Notes: generated from the sequence alone by a model not told the origin. A DNA stretch of 64,000 nt from CAYLRU01 sp964386565 (GCA_964386565.1 CAYLRU010000001.1:124001-188000), one strand, 5' to 3'; counted from the stretch's first letter, positions 16,734 to 25,274 are shown. Translations and numbers: made by a program.

Positions 16734-17530
16734 ACATTCAATGCCTGTCCCGTAATCTCTTTTGCTTCATCAGATACTAAAAAGACAACCGCATTGCCGA
16801 TATCCTCAGGCGTCTGGGCATGCTGCATGGGAATCTGGGACTGAACCATGGTATCAAAGATCTGCCTGGGGTCCATTCCCTTGAACAGGGGGTGGGTTTT
16901 ACTGAAGACGTCCACACCGTCGGCCCACATGGGGGTCCAGATGATGCCCGGACATACCGTATTGACGTTCACCCCGTAAGGCGCCATATGCAAGGCCATG
17001 GACTGGCTTAAGCTGATGACCCCGGCTTTGCTGGCCGCATACGCCATCAGCGCATCAACTCCCTGCCTGCCGGCAACGGAAGAAATATTGACGATTTTTC
17101 CTTTTTTTTGCGTTTTGAAATGCGGGACTGCGGCTTTATTGCACAGAAAAACACCTTTAAGGTTCACATCAATGGTCACATCCCAGTCAGACTCGGTAAT
17201 ATTCTCAACACTGAGGGGTGATTCCGTATCAATTGCCCTTGAAGGATCCCGGCCCACACCGGCGCAGCAGACCAGAATGTCCAGTTCACCCATTTTTGAG
17301 ATGGCGGTATCGATCAATGACTGGCATTGGTCCGCCATTCTTACGTCCGTTTGAACGGCCAATGCTTTTCGGCCCATTTGCTCAACTTTTTTTGCCACGT
17401 TCACCGCCAACTCCTGTTTCACGTCACTGACCACCACATGGGCGCCTTCCCGGGCCAGGCACAAACAAATGCCTTCTCCCAGCCCGCCGCCGCCGCCGGT
17501 TACCACAGCCACCAGATCTTTAAGCCTCAT
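16709..17530 (-). CDS. Short-chain dehydrogenase/reductase
   Basis: Classical SDR oxidoreductase of 273 residues using NAD(P)H. The cofactor loop is TGGGGGLGEG (11-20), Asp36 (VVSDV) favours NAD, CCAGVG is the NAG-like motif, and the active site is Ser150/151, Tyr164 and Lys168 (YAASK). An insert at residues 96-112 and the C-terminal GQALNVCGG are like those of 3-ketoacyl or cyclohexanol-type dehydrogenases. AAAGGAGG precedes the ATG. No operon partner shows its substrate. Confidence 0.9.
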   Translation of the reverse strand: MRLKDLVAVVTGGGGGLGEGICLCLAREGAHVVVSDVKQELAVNVAKKVEQMGRKALAVQTDVRMADQCQSLIDTAISKMGELDILVCCAGVGRDPSRAIDTESPLSVENITESDWDVTIDVNLKGVFLCNKAAVPHFKTQKKGKIVNISSVAGRQGVDALMAYAASKAGVISLSQSMALHMAPYGVNVNTVCPGIIWTPMWADGVDVFSKTHPLFKGMDPRQIFDTMVQSQIPMQHAQTPEDIGNAVVFLVSDEAKEITGQALNVCGGMKMN

Positions 17531-17881
17531 GATTGCCTCCTTTTATTGGGGTATTGGTATCGGGTGTCAAAGGGTTTCAGACCACTATCCGGCACCTTGA
17601 AATAAGGGACCCGGTGTTTTTCGTCAGAAATGGGTCTGTCGCCGCAGACCGACGGGTCGGAATCCGGTAATTACCTGAAAAAAACAGCCAGCGAATAAAG
17701 AAGTCCGGGTCTCCCATATATGCGTCTTTTTCCAATTGTCTTTACTGTTACGATAAGGCATAATGCAGCCGCAGGCAGCTAAAAAATGGTGCCGAACAGG
17801 TTTTTATTACACTAGATACCGGTATTTACGCAGAATTACAACCGGATAATACGCCATGAAAAAACAAGGGGCAAAAGGACC
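17531..17881. other. 351-base divergent intergenic region
   Basis: This separates the SDR gene (leftward) from the LarA-like gene (rightward). It holds the promoter candidate at 17736-17764 described separately; I see no gene or long repeat in the rest. Confidence 0.6.
17736..17764 (+). promoter_or_regulatory. Sigma-70-type promoter for the LarA-like gene
   Basis: TTGTCT at 17736-17741 and CATAAT at 17759-17764 are separated by exactly 17 bases, about 120 bases before the GTG start at 17882. The -10 box matches five of six and the -35 box four of six consensus bases. Confidence 0.45.
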
Positions 17882-19105
17882 GTGAAACTCCGCAAAGTTC
17901 ACCAGCATCTTGTTTCAAATCCGTTAAACGATATTAAGGCTGCGGTTTATCAGCAGCTCGATACGCTGAATCTGAAAATTCCCAACGGCGATGTCGCCAT
18001 CACCGCGGGAAGCCGGGGCATTTCAAATATCGCAACCATCATCAGGGCTGCGGGGGACTGGCTGCGCCAACACGGGGCAAACCCCTTTATCGTTTCCTGC
18101 ATGGGCTCCCATAACGGAGCCACGGCCCATGGCCAGCGCAGCATGGTGGAGTCCCTGGGTATCACGGAAGACGCCATGAACATGGAAATCCGATCGTCCA
18201 TGGAGGTGGTGAAGCTGGGATCGGTGAGCAGCGGAGACGTATACATGGATAAGGCCTGTTTTAATGCCGCGGGCGTTCTCGTGTTAAACCGCATCAAGCT
18301 GCACACCTGTTTTTCAGGGCCGGTGCAAAGCGGTCTGATGAAGATGATGGTGGTGGGGATGGGAAAAATCCGGTCCGCCGAAACCTTCCATAACACGCCG
18401 TCTCCTAAAATGAAAGACATGATCATCGATATGGCGAAAGTAATTCTGGATTCCGGGAAAATCATCGCCGGTCTTGCCGTCCTGGAAGACGGATTCGACC
18501 GGACAGCGGAGATCCATGCTTTGCGCCCGGAGAATATCGTTAAACAGGAGCCTGAACTTTTAAAGCGACACCTTCACTATTTTCCCCGCCTGCCGGTGGA
18601 CGAGTTAAACGTGCTGGTGGTGGATGAAATCGGCAAAACTTACAGCGGTACCGGCATGGATACCAACGTAATCGGTTTTCGCGGTGTAAAAGGGTATGAA
18701 GATGTGGAAAAACCCGATATTCGGGTAATCGCAGCCCTGTCCCTGTCCCGGGCATCCCAGGGGAATGCCATCGGTGTGGGACTGGCGGATTTTATCACCC
18801 GTCGCCTGCGGGATGCCATTGACGAGGAAAAGACCTTCATCAATGTTTTCACCACCGGTGAAATGGAACGGGCCAAGATCCCCGCTACCCTGCCTGATGA
18901 TGAATCGTTGATTGGAAAAATTCGCGAACGATACGGGGATTCCCGCTGGATGTTCATCCCCAATACCCTGCACCTTGAAACCCTGTATATCAGCGAAGAT
19001 TTAAAGGATGAGATCGCTGCTCATCATCGGTGTACGGTGGACCCGAATCCTGTTGAACTGACATTCAAAAACGGTCGGCATCAGCTTTCCTTTTCAGCTT
19101 CATAA
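17882..19105 (+). CDS. LarA-like (DUF2088) protein
   Basis: A 407-residue protein of the lactate-racemase-like superfamily (DUF2088 N-terminal domain). Visible family marks are the DVAITAGSRGISN loop at 37-49 and GSHNGATAHGQ at 75-85. The Asp-x-Thr-Arg signature of true LarA reads AGSRG here, so nickel-pincer racemase activity is uncertain. The protein may be a distant member with another substrate. The start is a GTG with AAGGGG and AAAGGA upstream. The gene is followed 27 bases later by a PAP2 phosphatase; there are no lar maturation genes nearby. Confidence 0.75.
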   Translation: MKLRKVHQHLVSNPLNDIKAAVYQQLDTLNLKIPNGDVAITAGSRGISNIATIIRAAGDWLRQHGANPFIVSCMGSHNGATAHGQRSMVESLGITEDAMNMEIRSSMEVVKLGSVSSGDVYMDKACFNAAGVLVLNRIKLHTCFSGPVQSGLMKMMVVGMGKIRSAETFHNTPSPKMKDMIIDMAKVILDSGKIIAGLAVLEDGFDRTAEIHALRPENIVKQEPELLKRHLHYFPRLPVDELNVLVVDEIGKTYSGTGMDTNVIGFRGVKGYEDVEKPDIRVIAALSLSRASQGNAIGVGLADFITRRLRDAIDEEKTFINVFTTGEMERAKIPATLPDDESLIGKIRERYGDSRWMFIPNTLHLETLYISEDLKDEIAAHHRCTVDPNPVELTFKNGRHQLSFSAS

Positions 19106-19132
19106 TTTACTTTACGATAAAACGGAGGTGCA

Positions 19133-20059
19133 ATGACAAACTGGCTGCACAACATGGAATGGGCAATGGCCATCCGTTCGGATGCCTTAACCCCTGTCTT
19201 TAAGGCCTTTTCCGCCCTGGGCTACGGCGGATTCTATCTCTTGTTTCTTCCCATCGGTTACTGGGTATTCAACAAACGTATCTTCGCCCGTCTGGGATTG
19301 ATACTGTTGTTCAGCTCCCTGTTAAATGCCTACTTAAAAGATTTCTTCCAGGATCCCCGGCCCGATCCGTTATTTCAACTGGATCATGCTGTGGGTAAAT
19401 CTTTCGGCTTTCCCAGCGGCCATGCCCAGCTCGCCGTGGTCACATGGTTCTGGCTTGCATGGGAAGTCCGTAAAACATGGGTCTGGATTTCAAGTGCCGT
19501 GCTGGTGGCAGGAATTTGTTTCAGCCGTCTTTATCTCGGGGTGCATGATTTGGAGGATGTTCTCGGCGGCATTGGAATCGGTCTTCTCATCCTGGTGATT
19601 TATATGTTTTTAAACCGTGACAAATACCAGTGGCAGCAGACGATTCATCCTGTTTGGCAACTGGTGATCCTGGGCATAATGGAGGCGGCTTTCTTTTTGA
19701 CCTGGCCCGGAAAACTGCCGCCGGTTGCCCTGGGTTACGGCCTGTTTTTGCTGGGTTTCTGGATCGGTGTCATGATGGACCGGCAGTGGCTGTTTTTCGA
19801 GAAGCATACCGACCGCTGGCGGATCATCGTTTCCAGCACCCTGGGAATTGTTGTTTTTATGGCCTTAAACAAAGGATTCCACGGCATTTCGAATTTTTTT
19901 GAAGGCGCTGCCGGGGCTTGCATCGGGATTATCCAGGCCCTTGTTCTGGGAGCCTATATTTCGGCATTGGCGCCATGGATGTTTCAACGGCTCAAGCTGG
20001 CGGCTGAACAAAACCCCGGACAAGCAGAGTTGCCTGCCGGGTCTTCGACACCCGGTTGA
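19133..20059 (+). CDS. PAP2-family membrane phosphatase
   Basis: Type 2 phosphatidic acid phosphatase superfamily enzyme in the inner membrane. The three catalytic motifs are intact: KDFFQDPRP, then PSGHA, then SRLYLGVHDLEDV (Arg-x5-His-x3-Asp). About eight hydrophobic segments are spread over 308 residues; the four or so after the catalytic core extend beyond the basic family. GGAGGTG precedes the ATG. Likely substrates are undecaprenyl pyrophosphate or phosphatidate; the sequence does not separate these. Confidence 0.9.
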   Translation: MTNWLHNMEWAMAIRSDALTPVFKAFSALGYGGFYLLFLPIGYWVFNKRIFARLGLILLFSSLLNAYLKDFFQDPRPDPLFQLDHAVGKSFGFPSGHAQLAVVTWFWLAWEVRKTWVWISSAVLVAGICFSRLYLGVHDLEDVLGGIGIGLLILVIYMFLNRDKYQWQQTIHPVWQLVILGIMEAAFFLTWPGKLPPVALGYGLFLLGFWIGVMMDRQWLFFEKHTDRWRIIVSSTLGIVVFMALNKGFHGISNFFEGAAGACIGIIQALVLGAYISALAPWMFQRLKLAAEQNPGQAELPAGSSTPG

Positions 20060-20175
20060 TGTAAAAGTCAAAAACTTCCCGGCAGCCCGGTCTGACACAA
20101 TCATGTACGTTAAACGTGGCAGTACAGTTTCACTGCTGGCAGGAACCGGTCTTTTAGAAACAATATATTGAAATT

Positions 20176-20266
20176 CCGGCCGGCTCTCAAATGAGAATGT
20201 TGCGGATTTGAAACCCTGTTCATTGCAATTTTGCACATATATGAGTGCTCAACAGGGTCCGGCCGG
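20176..20266. repeat. Nested palindromic block
   Basis: Two identical self-complementary octamers CCGGCCGG (20176-20183 and 20259-20266) bracket the inverted repeat ACCCTGTT (20213-20220)/AACAGGGT (20251-20258). Inside that lies GCAC-N8-GTGC. It could fold as a branched RNA or serve as protein-binding symmetry 70-160 bases before the sigma-54 promoter. No T-run follows, so it is not an intrinsic terminator. Confidence 0.5.
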
Positions 20267-20334
20267 GAGGTTGAAAAACGTAGAACGAACTGTATAAATT
20301 AGATAAAAATGCTGATAACGATTATTTTACAGCA

Positions 20335-20350
20335 TGGCATACGACTTGCT
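20335..20350 (+). promoter_or_regulatory. Sigma-54 (-24/-12) promoter
   Basis: TGGCATACGACTTGCT matches the RpoN consensus TGGCAC-N5-TTGCW, with GG at 20336-20337 and GC at 20348-20349 exactly ten bases apart. It is 14/16 identical to the promoter found before glnD. The start codon of the scaffold gene is about 120 bases downstream, with no other gene between. Confidence 0.7.
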
Positions 20351-20471
20351 CCTGAATGTTGCAGCACGACGATCGGATATACAGTAAATCCGGTTCAGGC
20401 GGCAGAACCCAAGGCAAAAGATAGGACCTGGACGATTCAGGTGTTATGAAAAAATAAAGACACGGAATGCG

Positions 20472-20909
20472 ATGATGAATGACTTTGACGATTTTGTTAA
20501 CGATCTTCAGAACCGTATATTTGATGAGGCAAAAGAGGCTTACGGCGAAAAAGGTTTTCAGCGCTGGCGGAACCCCCTTTATAACGGAAGGATGGCATCA
20601 CCTGACGGATACGCCCGTGTCACGGGCAAATGCGGTGATACCATGGAGATCTATCTTAAATTTGAAAATAACCGGGTGAAGGACGCGTCCTATGTAACCG
20701 ACGGCTGTGCATCCAGCGCAATATGCGGTTCTTTTGCAGCCCAGCTTTCAATCGGCAAAGACCCGGATGAGTTGGCCGAGATTACGGGAGAATCCGTGAT
20801 AAAAAAGATCGGCAGACTGCCGGAAGAGGACCGGCACTGTGCAAGCCTTGCCGCGGAAACCGTCCAAGAAGCCTTGAGCAACTACATGTCCGGCCGCCGG
20901 ACACGGTAA
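20472..20909 (+). CDS. IscU/NifU-like iron-sulfur scaffold protein
   Basis: A 145-residue scaffold of the IscU/NifU N-terminal family, on which [Fe-S] clusters are assembled. The three ligand cysteines are Cys54 (TGKCGDT, with the usual Asp two residues later), Cys79 (TDGCASS) and Cys123 (RHCASLAAET). An extra Cys85 and the YVTDGCASS loop place it with the NifU-like form common in anaerobes. It has no NifU middle or C-terminal domain. A sigma-54 promoter lies 120 bases upstream. A cysteine-rich CGGC protein follows and may be co-transcribed. No cysteine desulfurase is encoded nearby. Confidence 0.88.
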   Translation: MMNDFDDFVNDLQNRIFDEAKEAYGEKGFQRWRNPLYNGRMASPDGYARVTGKCGDTMEIYLKFENNRVKDASYVTDGCASSAICGSFAAQLSIGKDPDELAEITGESVIKKIGRLPEEDRHCASLAAETVQEALSNYMSGRRTR

Positions 20910-20997
20910 CATGGATTGCGCAGCTTAATTTTTTTTCGTTTTAAAAACCGGGGTGCTTGAGGATGGCAGGAACCAGCTTATTATATCGGGAGGAACA

Positions 20998-21375
20998 ATG
21001 ACAAGAGTAGCCTTGATTCGCTGTGAAAAAAACGAAGAAAGATGTCCCCTGACCAATTGCTTTAAATGCATGATGGAAAATAAGGAAGGATTTTCAGGAT
21101 ACAACGACTGCTATCCGGCCGGGGTTTTTACCTGCCGGTGTCCGGGGGATAATATTGCCGCTCAGGCCAAAATACTGAAGTCAAAAGGCGCCGAAGCCAT
21201 CCATTTCTGTACCTGTTCCTTTGCGCAAAAAACCGATGAGGGATGGGTATACGGAAACGGTTTCTGCGATCATCTTGATGACATCATGAAAACGGCACAT
21301 CAGGCATCCGGCCTGCCTTGCGTGAAGGGAACAGCGCATCTGCCGAAAGGATATGCACCCGAAATCCTGAAGTAA
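20998..21375 (+). CDS. CGGC-domain cysteine-rich protein
   Basis: A 125-residue protein resembling the CGGC family, thought to bind metals. Ten cysteines are visible: Cys9 in ALIRCEKNEERCP, then TNCFKC (21, 24), Cys38, FTCRCPGD (46, 48) in place of the usual CGGCPG, FCTCSFA (71, 73) and Cys90. GGGAGGA lies eight bases before this ATG. An upstream in-frame GTG has no such site and would place the site inside the gene. It follows the Fe-S scaffold by 88 bases on the same strand. Function is unknown; a redox or metal-sensing role is inference. Confidence 0.8.
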   Translation: MTRVALIRCEKNEERCPLTNCFKCMMENKEGFSGYNDCYPAGVFTCRCPGDNIAAQAKILKSKGAEAIHFCTCSFAQKTDEGWVYGNGFCDHLDDIMKTAHQASGLPCVKGTAHLPKGYAPEILK

Positions 21376-21413
21376 AACCACCGGGGAAACAGTTGTTTGC
21401 CATGTGTTGATGT

Positions 21414-22502
21414 TCACGAGGCAATTGGTTTCGAGGCATTCAACCCTTTATAGCAATTCAGGCAATTCCGGGGTTTTGGTATGGTATCCGGGACCGGTTT
21501 GTTTCTTTCCGGATCAAAAAATCTTTTGAATTCAAGATATGCCTTCTTGTTCCAGATCCGGGTGAGAGTTTCCGTTCCGATGTTTCCGAAGGACAGCGGA
21601 TAAAATCGAAGCTGCCTGTTCCGGAAAATACAGGTCATGGGGGTTTTGTTGTTTACGCCGTTCGCCCGGGAAAGGGTGGGCAACGTGAAAACGCAGGGGC
21701 TGACGTCCCCATTCGCACTGACAACGCAGGAATAGTATATATTTTCACTGCAGTACTTCAATTCTTTCTCTAAAACGGGACTGCTGTAAGTAAAAGACAG
21801 GTTGCTTTGCTGCGCGTCTTTTACGATTTCTTCCAATGTATTGATAAAGTACTGCCGTTTTTCCGGGTGGTTGAACAGGGCTTCCGGCTGCAGGGCTTCT
21901 TTTGTAATCAATGTCAGATTACTTGCCACAACCTCTTTTACCGCCAGTTTTTCGGCCAGTTCCACCACCTTTGGAAGTTCACGAAAATTTCCGTTCATCA
22001 TGATATAGGCAAAATGGAGCGATGGACGCAAGGCATTCTTTTGTGCCCTGATTTCCCGGAGCCGATCAAGGTTGGAAATAATTTTTTCAAAATCCGTACC
22101 TGTGCGTATGCGATTATGAGTGGCCGGCCTTGTGCCGGCTAAGCTTATGCACAGAATATCAACATCAAGGTCGACAATCCTCCGGATATTTTCATCGCTG
22201 AGAAGCATGCCGTTCGTCGTGAAGCCGACGCGTTTGCCCTTTGCCTTGCAGGCCCTTATCATGTTAAAAATATCCTTGTTCAGGAGAGGTTCGCCCCAGC
22301 CCTGGAGATAGACCAGGTCCGTATACCCGAGATATGGCAGAAGGCGTTTAAAAAGGGCCAGTGGCATGTGCTGTTTTTTGGTGATCAAGGGGTTGGGGCA
22401 ATAAATGCAGGCGGCATTGCAATGACTGGTGACCTCCACCTGAATCCAGTCAAGTTCAGGACTGCCGATTTTGTCAAAAACATATCTGAACCATTGGAAC
22501 AT
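21414..22502 (-). CDS. Radical SAM protein with SPASM-like C-terminus
   Basis: A 362-residue radical SAM enzyme. The cluster motif CNAACIYC (Cys28, Cys32, Cys35) follows the strand WIQVEVTSH. The SAM-binding strand WGEPLLN and the rest of the partial TIM barrel are present. The C-terminal half has cysteines in YYSCVVSANGDVSPCVFTLP and PRNCLNCYKG that resemble a SPASM or twitch auxiliary-cluster domain. It lies 32 bases after an atypical PlsC-like gene on the same strand, so the two probably form an operon. Substrate unknown; a modified peptide or lipid headgroup are both possible. Confidence 0.85.
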   Translation of the reverse strand: MFQWFRYVFDKIGSPELDWIQVEVTSHCNAACIYCPNPLITKKQHMPLALFKRLLPYLGYTDLVYLQGWGEPLLNKDIFNMIRACKAKGKRVGFTTNGMLLSDENIRRIVDLDVDILCISLAGTRPATHNRIRTGTDFEKIISNLDRLREIRAQKNALRPSLHFAYIMMNGNFRELPKVVELAEKLAVKEVVASNLTLITKEALQPEALFNHPEKRQYFINTLEEIVKDAQQSNLSFTYSSPVLEKELKYCSENIYYSCVVSANGDVSPCVFTLPTLSRANGVNNKTPMTCIFRNRQLRFYPLSFGNIGTETLTRIWNKKAYLEFKRFFDPERNKPVPDTIPKPRNCLNCYKGLNASKPIAS

Positions 22503-22534
22503 GATATTGATTCTTCAGGGGAAAAACGTCGGAT

Positions 22535-23317
22535 CTATTTTGATTCAAAACTCCGGCTTTTGTCAACAATAAAGTCCACGATCGCCTTATGCTCATCATT
22601 GCCCCGGCCTTTGACCCACATGGCTTCTCCAAAGGTGAAGTAGATTTTTTTGGCAGGATTGATGCGTCCGAATTCCTTTATGTATTTTCCGTTTTCCCAT
22701 GCATCGGTCAATAATGCCAGCGGCACCACAGGCACCCCGGCCTTTTTGGCAAGTTTTACGCCGATGGAGTTGAACCGGGAAGGGTCTATGGATTTGGCCC
22801 GGGTTCTCTGGGGAAACACGACGACGGATATCCCCTTTTGCAGCCTCTTCCGTCCTTCTTCAAGAACAATTTTATAATCCTGGCGTGGATTTGTCCGGCC
22901 CACGGAAATGGGATTTCGGGCCTGTATGATATGTTTGAATACGGGGTATTCAAGAAGGCTTTGCTTGACGATGAAGGTCATCGGATGAATGGGGTGGATG
23001 ATAATCGGCAGTACCACTGTTTCAAGGACGCTCATATGATTGGCAACAATAACACAGGGTGTTTTTAGATGCCGGAGGTTTTCAATCCCTGTGATTTCAA
23101 CCCGTGCCCCGATGTTTTCCAGTGATCGAAGAAGATACAAACTGTTCCCGCACCATTGTATATCGCCATATCGCCCCTGTTTTGCCTGTCGGCTTCCATT
23201 GACGACAATGGGAAGAAACCTTGCGTAAAAACAGAAAGTGGGAAAGCGTCTTGAAAAAAAGGAAACTTTCCGGGGTTTGGTTTGATACACTGAATTCGTA
23301 TAGTCTAATTGTTTCAT
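22535..23317 (-). CDS. Atypical PlsC-like acyltransferase
   Basis: A 260-residue protein with the lysophospholipid acyltransferase fold, but with altered motifs. The catalytic NHX4D reads NHMSVLE (His94, Glu99), and FPEGTRS reads FPQRTRA (168-174). The GVPVVPLAL strand is intact. The His is kept and Glu might replace Asp as the charge-relay partner, so activity is possible but the acceptor probably differs from lysophosphatidate. The true plsC is at 7023-7748. It is paired with the radical SAM gene immediately downstream. Confidence 0.8.
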   Translation of the reverse strand: MKQLDYTNSVYQTKPRKVSFFSRRFPTFCFYARFLPIVVNGSRQAKQGRYGDIQWCGNSLYLLRSLENIGARVEITGIENLRHLKTPCVIVANHMSVLETVVLPIIIHPIHPMTFIVKQSLLEYPVFKHIIQARNPISVGRTNPRQDYKIVLEEGRKRLQKGISVVVFPQRTRAKSIDPSRFNSIGVKLAKKAGVPVVPLALLTDAWENGKYIKEFGRINPAKKIYFTFGEAMWVKGRGNDEHKAIVDFIVDKSRSFESK

Positions 23318-23534
23318 AACGCTTATTTATCTCTATTATCCGCTGATGATTTCGGCCGGCCCGGCTTTTTAAAGATTCAGTCGATTTCACGTGGCCCCGT
23401 AAGAAGCCTTATCCCCTTTAATAGTTGATAACGTCTTTCTTTGGACCGGAACCGGGTTTTTTCTGAACCTGGAGCGGCAGCACGTTTTAAAGCGGTCAAT
23501 GCCCGGTCCTGGTCTCACCTGCCTGGATAGCCGT

Positions 23535-24389
23535 TTAATGAAATACCATCCCTGCATACCCCACGAAACTCTCCCCGGGGCTTTTGTTATAGCTGGTGGC
23601 GTATTGAACCAGTTCAGCATTTCTCGCCCCCATTTTCTTCATGGCTTCAATGGCCGCAGCAGCAGCACCGGCGCAGCAGGCATTATGGTTTTCAAGGGCC
23701 TGTTTGATGATATTTGCCGAATCCATGGTTTTCATGGCTTTGATTACACCGGCATCATTCTCCTGCATGACCCAGTTCAGGGCTTTTTCGCCCCCGCCTT
23801 TTGGAGAAAATCCGTAATTCGGGCCGTAATGGGTCAGATCCGTGGAACCGATGATCTTGATTTTCAACCCGAGTTCCCGGGCAATTTGAACGGCCGCCCT
23901 GCCGATTTCCAGGGATTTGACTGCCGGGGGAACGCCGATGGGAACCAAACGGGCATCCGGATAAAAATACCTGATGAACGGAAGCTGAACTTCTATGGTA
24001 TTGTCCTGGGTATGCCGGTGGGCGGTTTCGATGGTAAAGGGGAACCGGTCTGAAAGTTCATTTGCAAGGGAGGATTCGATTTCAATGTCGCCGAAAGGGG
24101 TTTCCCAGGCTCCCTCCGTCATCATGTAATTGGGCGATCCGGGATGAAGATGCATGCCGAAGACCGCAAACACATCAATCGGCGCATCATCTTTCAGGCA
24201 GTTGATGACGTTGCAGGCGATGCTGCCGGAAAAGTACCATCCGGCATGGGGAACAATGCCGCCTGAAAAACGACTTTCCGGTTTCGGTACAAACGTCGCT
24301 TCATCCAGGTACGTTTCGATTTCCCGTTGACAGGCCGACGCTTCCGCCGGGTACCAGCTTCCCGCCAGAATTGCTTTTCTGACCGTCAT
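23535..24389 (-). CDS. AmmeMemoRadiSam system protein B (Memo-like)
   Basis: A 284-residue Memo-family protein, related to extradiol dioxygenases and conserved in bacteria and archaea. It starts MTVRKAILAGSWYPAEAS, the hallmark start of the family. GGIVPHAGWYFSG supplies the conserved metal-site histidine, and HLHPGSPNY, STDLTHYG and ACCAGAAAAAIEAM are further family marks. AAGGAGGT precedes the ATG at 24389, which fixes the start over an upstream TTG. The usual partners, AMMECR1-like protein A and the dedicated radical SAM enzyme, are not adjacent; the radical SAM gene at 21414 is of another family. Biochemical role is unsettled. Confidence 0.9.
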   Translation of the reverse strand: MTVRKAILAGSWYPAEASACQREIETYLDEATFVPKPESRFSGGIVPHAGWYFSGSIACNVINCLKDDAPIDVFAVFGMHLHPGSPNYMMTEGAWETPFGDIEIESSLANELSDRFPFTIETAHRHTQDNTIEVQLPFIRYFYPDARLVPIGVPPAVKSLEIGRAAVQIARELGLKIKIIGSTDLTHYGPNYGFSPKGGGEKALNWVMQENDAGVIKAMKTMDSANIIKQALENHNACCAGAAAAAIEAMKKMGARNAELVQYATSYNKSPGESFVGYAGMVFH

Positions 24390-24500
24390 GATAAGACCTC
24401 CTTGCAATTAATGCTGCTGATGTCTGAAAGGTATTGCTAATTTTTTAATATGATATCATTTTGCCGATCCTTCTCAAGTAAAAAGATCCGGAACCAGGGT

Positions 24501-25274
24501 TTAAATATCATCATAGGTCCCGTGACGGCCCTTGCCGCCGGAAAATCTTCTTGCTCCGGATGCGGTCTCTCCGCTCTTTATCACCTCCATACCGTGGTGG
24601 AATTCATTTAAAATGGCTTGGGGCAGGTCCATGGAAAACTGTTCGTAAGCGCTGAGGCGGTCGTGGCGAAGACAGTTCTGCGGGAATTTAATCAACTCAC
24701 GGGCGAGCTTCTCTGCTTCCTCGCGGCTGGAACCGTCATCCACCACCCGGTTGGCCAGCCCCATGGCCAATGCTTCATTCGATTCAACCGGCCGTCCTGT
24801 TAAGATCAGGTCCAAGGCCCGGCTTAAACCGATCAGGCGGGGCAGGCGAACGGTGCCGCCGTCGATTAACGGCACCCCCCAGCGACGACAGAAAACACCG
24901 AATACCGCGCTTTTTTCCACGACCCTCAAGTCGCACCACAGGGCCAGTTCCAGTCCGCCGGCCACGGCATACCCTGAAATCGCGGCAATCACCGGCTTGC
25001 TCAAGAGCATTCTGGACGGGCCCATTGGGCCGTTCCCGGTTTTTTCAAGCCTGTGGGAAGGGGTGGGCGAAGCCACGGCTTTCAGGTCGGCCCCGGCGCA
25101 GAAACACCCCCCGGCGCCCCAGAGTACGGCTACATCTGATTCTGCATCTGCATCAAATTTTCGGAAGGCCCTGGCCAGTTCTTCGGCGGTTTTTCCGTCA
25201 ACGGCATTTTTTACCTCCGGCCGGTTAATGATAACGGTGAATACGCGGTCCTTTTTTTCCGTCAGAACGTTCAT
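24501..25274 (-). CDS. Crotonase/enoyl-CoA hydratase family protein
   Basis: A 257-residue crotonase-fold enzyme acting on an acyl-CoA. The oxyanion-hole segments are clear: GGCFCAGADLKA (55-66) and ISGYAVAGGLELALWCDLRV (99-118). The two catalytic Glu of enoyl-CoA hydratase are not conserved: the first falls in VFCRRWGVPLIDGGT and the second reads Asp in RALDLILTG. True hydratase activity is thus uncertain; an isomerase, hydrolase or decarboxylase reaction is possible. GAAAGGA precedes the ATG. No other beta-oxidation gene is adjacent. Confidence 0.85.
   Translation of the reverse strand: MNVLTEKKDRVFTVIINRPEVKNAVDGKTAEELARAFRKFDADAESDVAVLWGAGGCFCAGADLKAVASPTPSHRLEKTGNGPMGPSRMLLSKPVIAAISGYAVAGGLELALWCDLRVVEKSAVFGVFCRRWGVPLIDGGTVRLPRLIGLSRALDLILTGRPVESNEALAMGLANRVVDDGSSREEAEKLARELIKFPQNCLRHDRLSAYEQFSMDLPQAILNEFHHGMEVIKSGETASGARRFSGGKGRHGTYDDI

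Larger units (their letters stand above)
20060..20471. other. 412-base regulatory gap before the scaffold gene
   Basis: There is no credible gene here. The gap contains a nested palindromic block (20176-20266), a TGTAC/GTACA inverted repeat at 20104-20126 and a sigma-54 promoter at 20335-20350. The layout, symmetry elements 70-230 bases before a -24/-12 promoter, is that of an enhancer-dependent promoter. Confidence 0.6.

Noticed and set aside
21414..22502. Radical SAM gene as the AmmeMemoRadiSam partner of the Memo-like protein
   Set aside because: It has a SPASM-like C-terminus and a different layout from the dedicated radical SAM enzyme of that system, and pairs instead with the PlsC-like gene.
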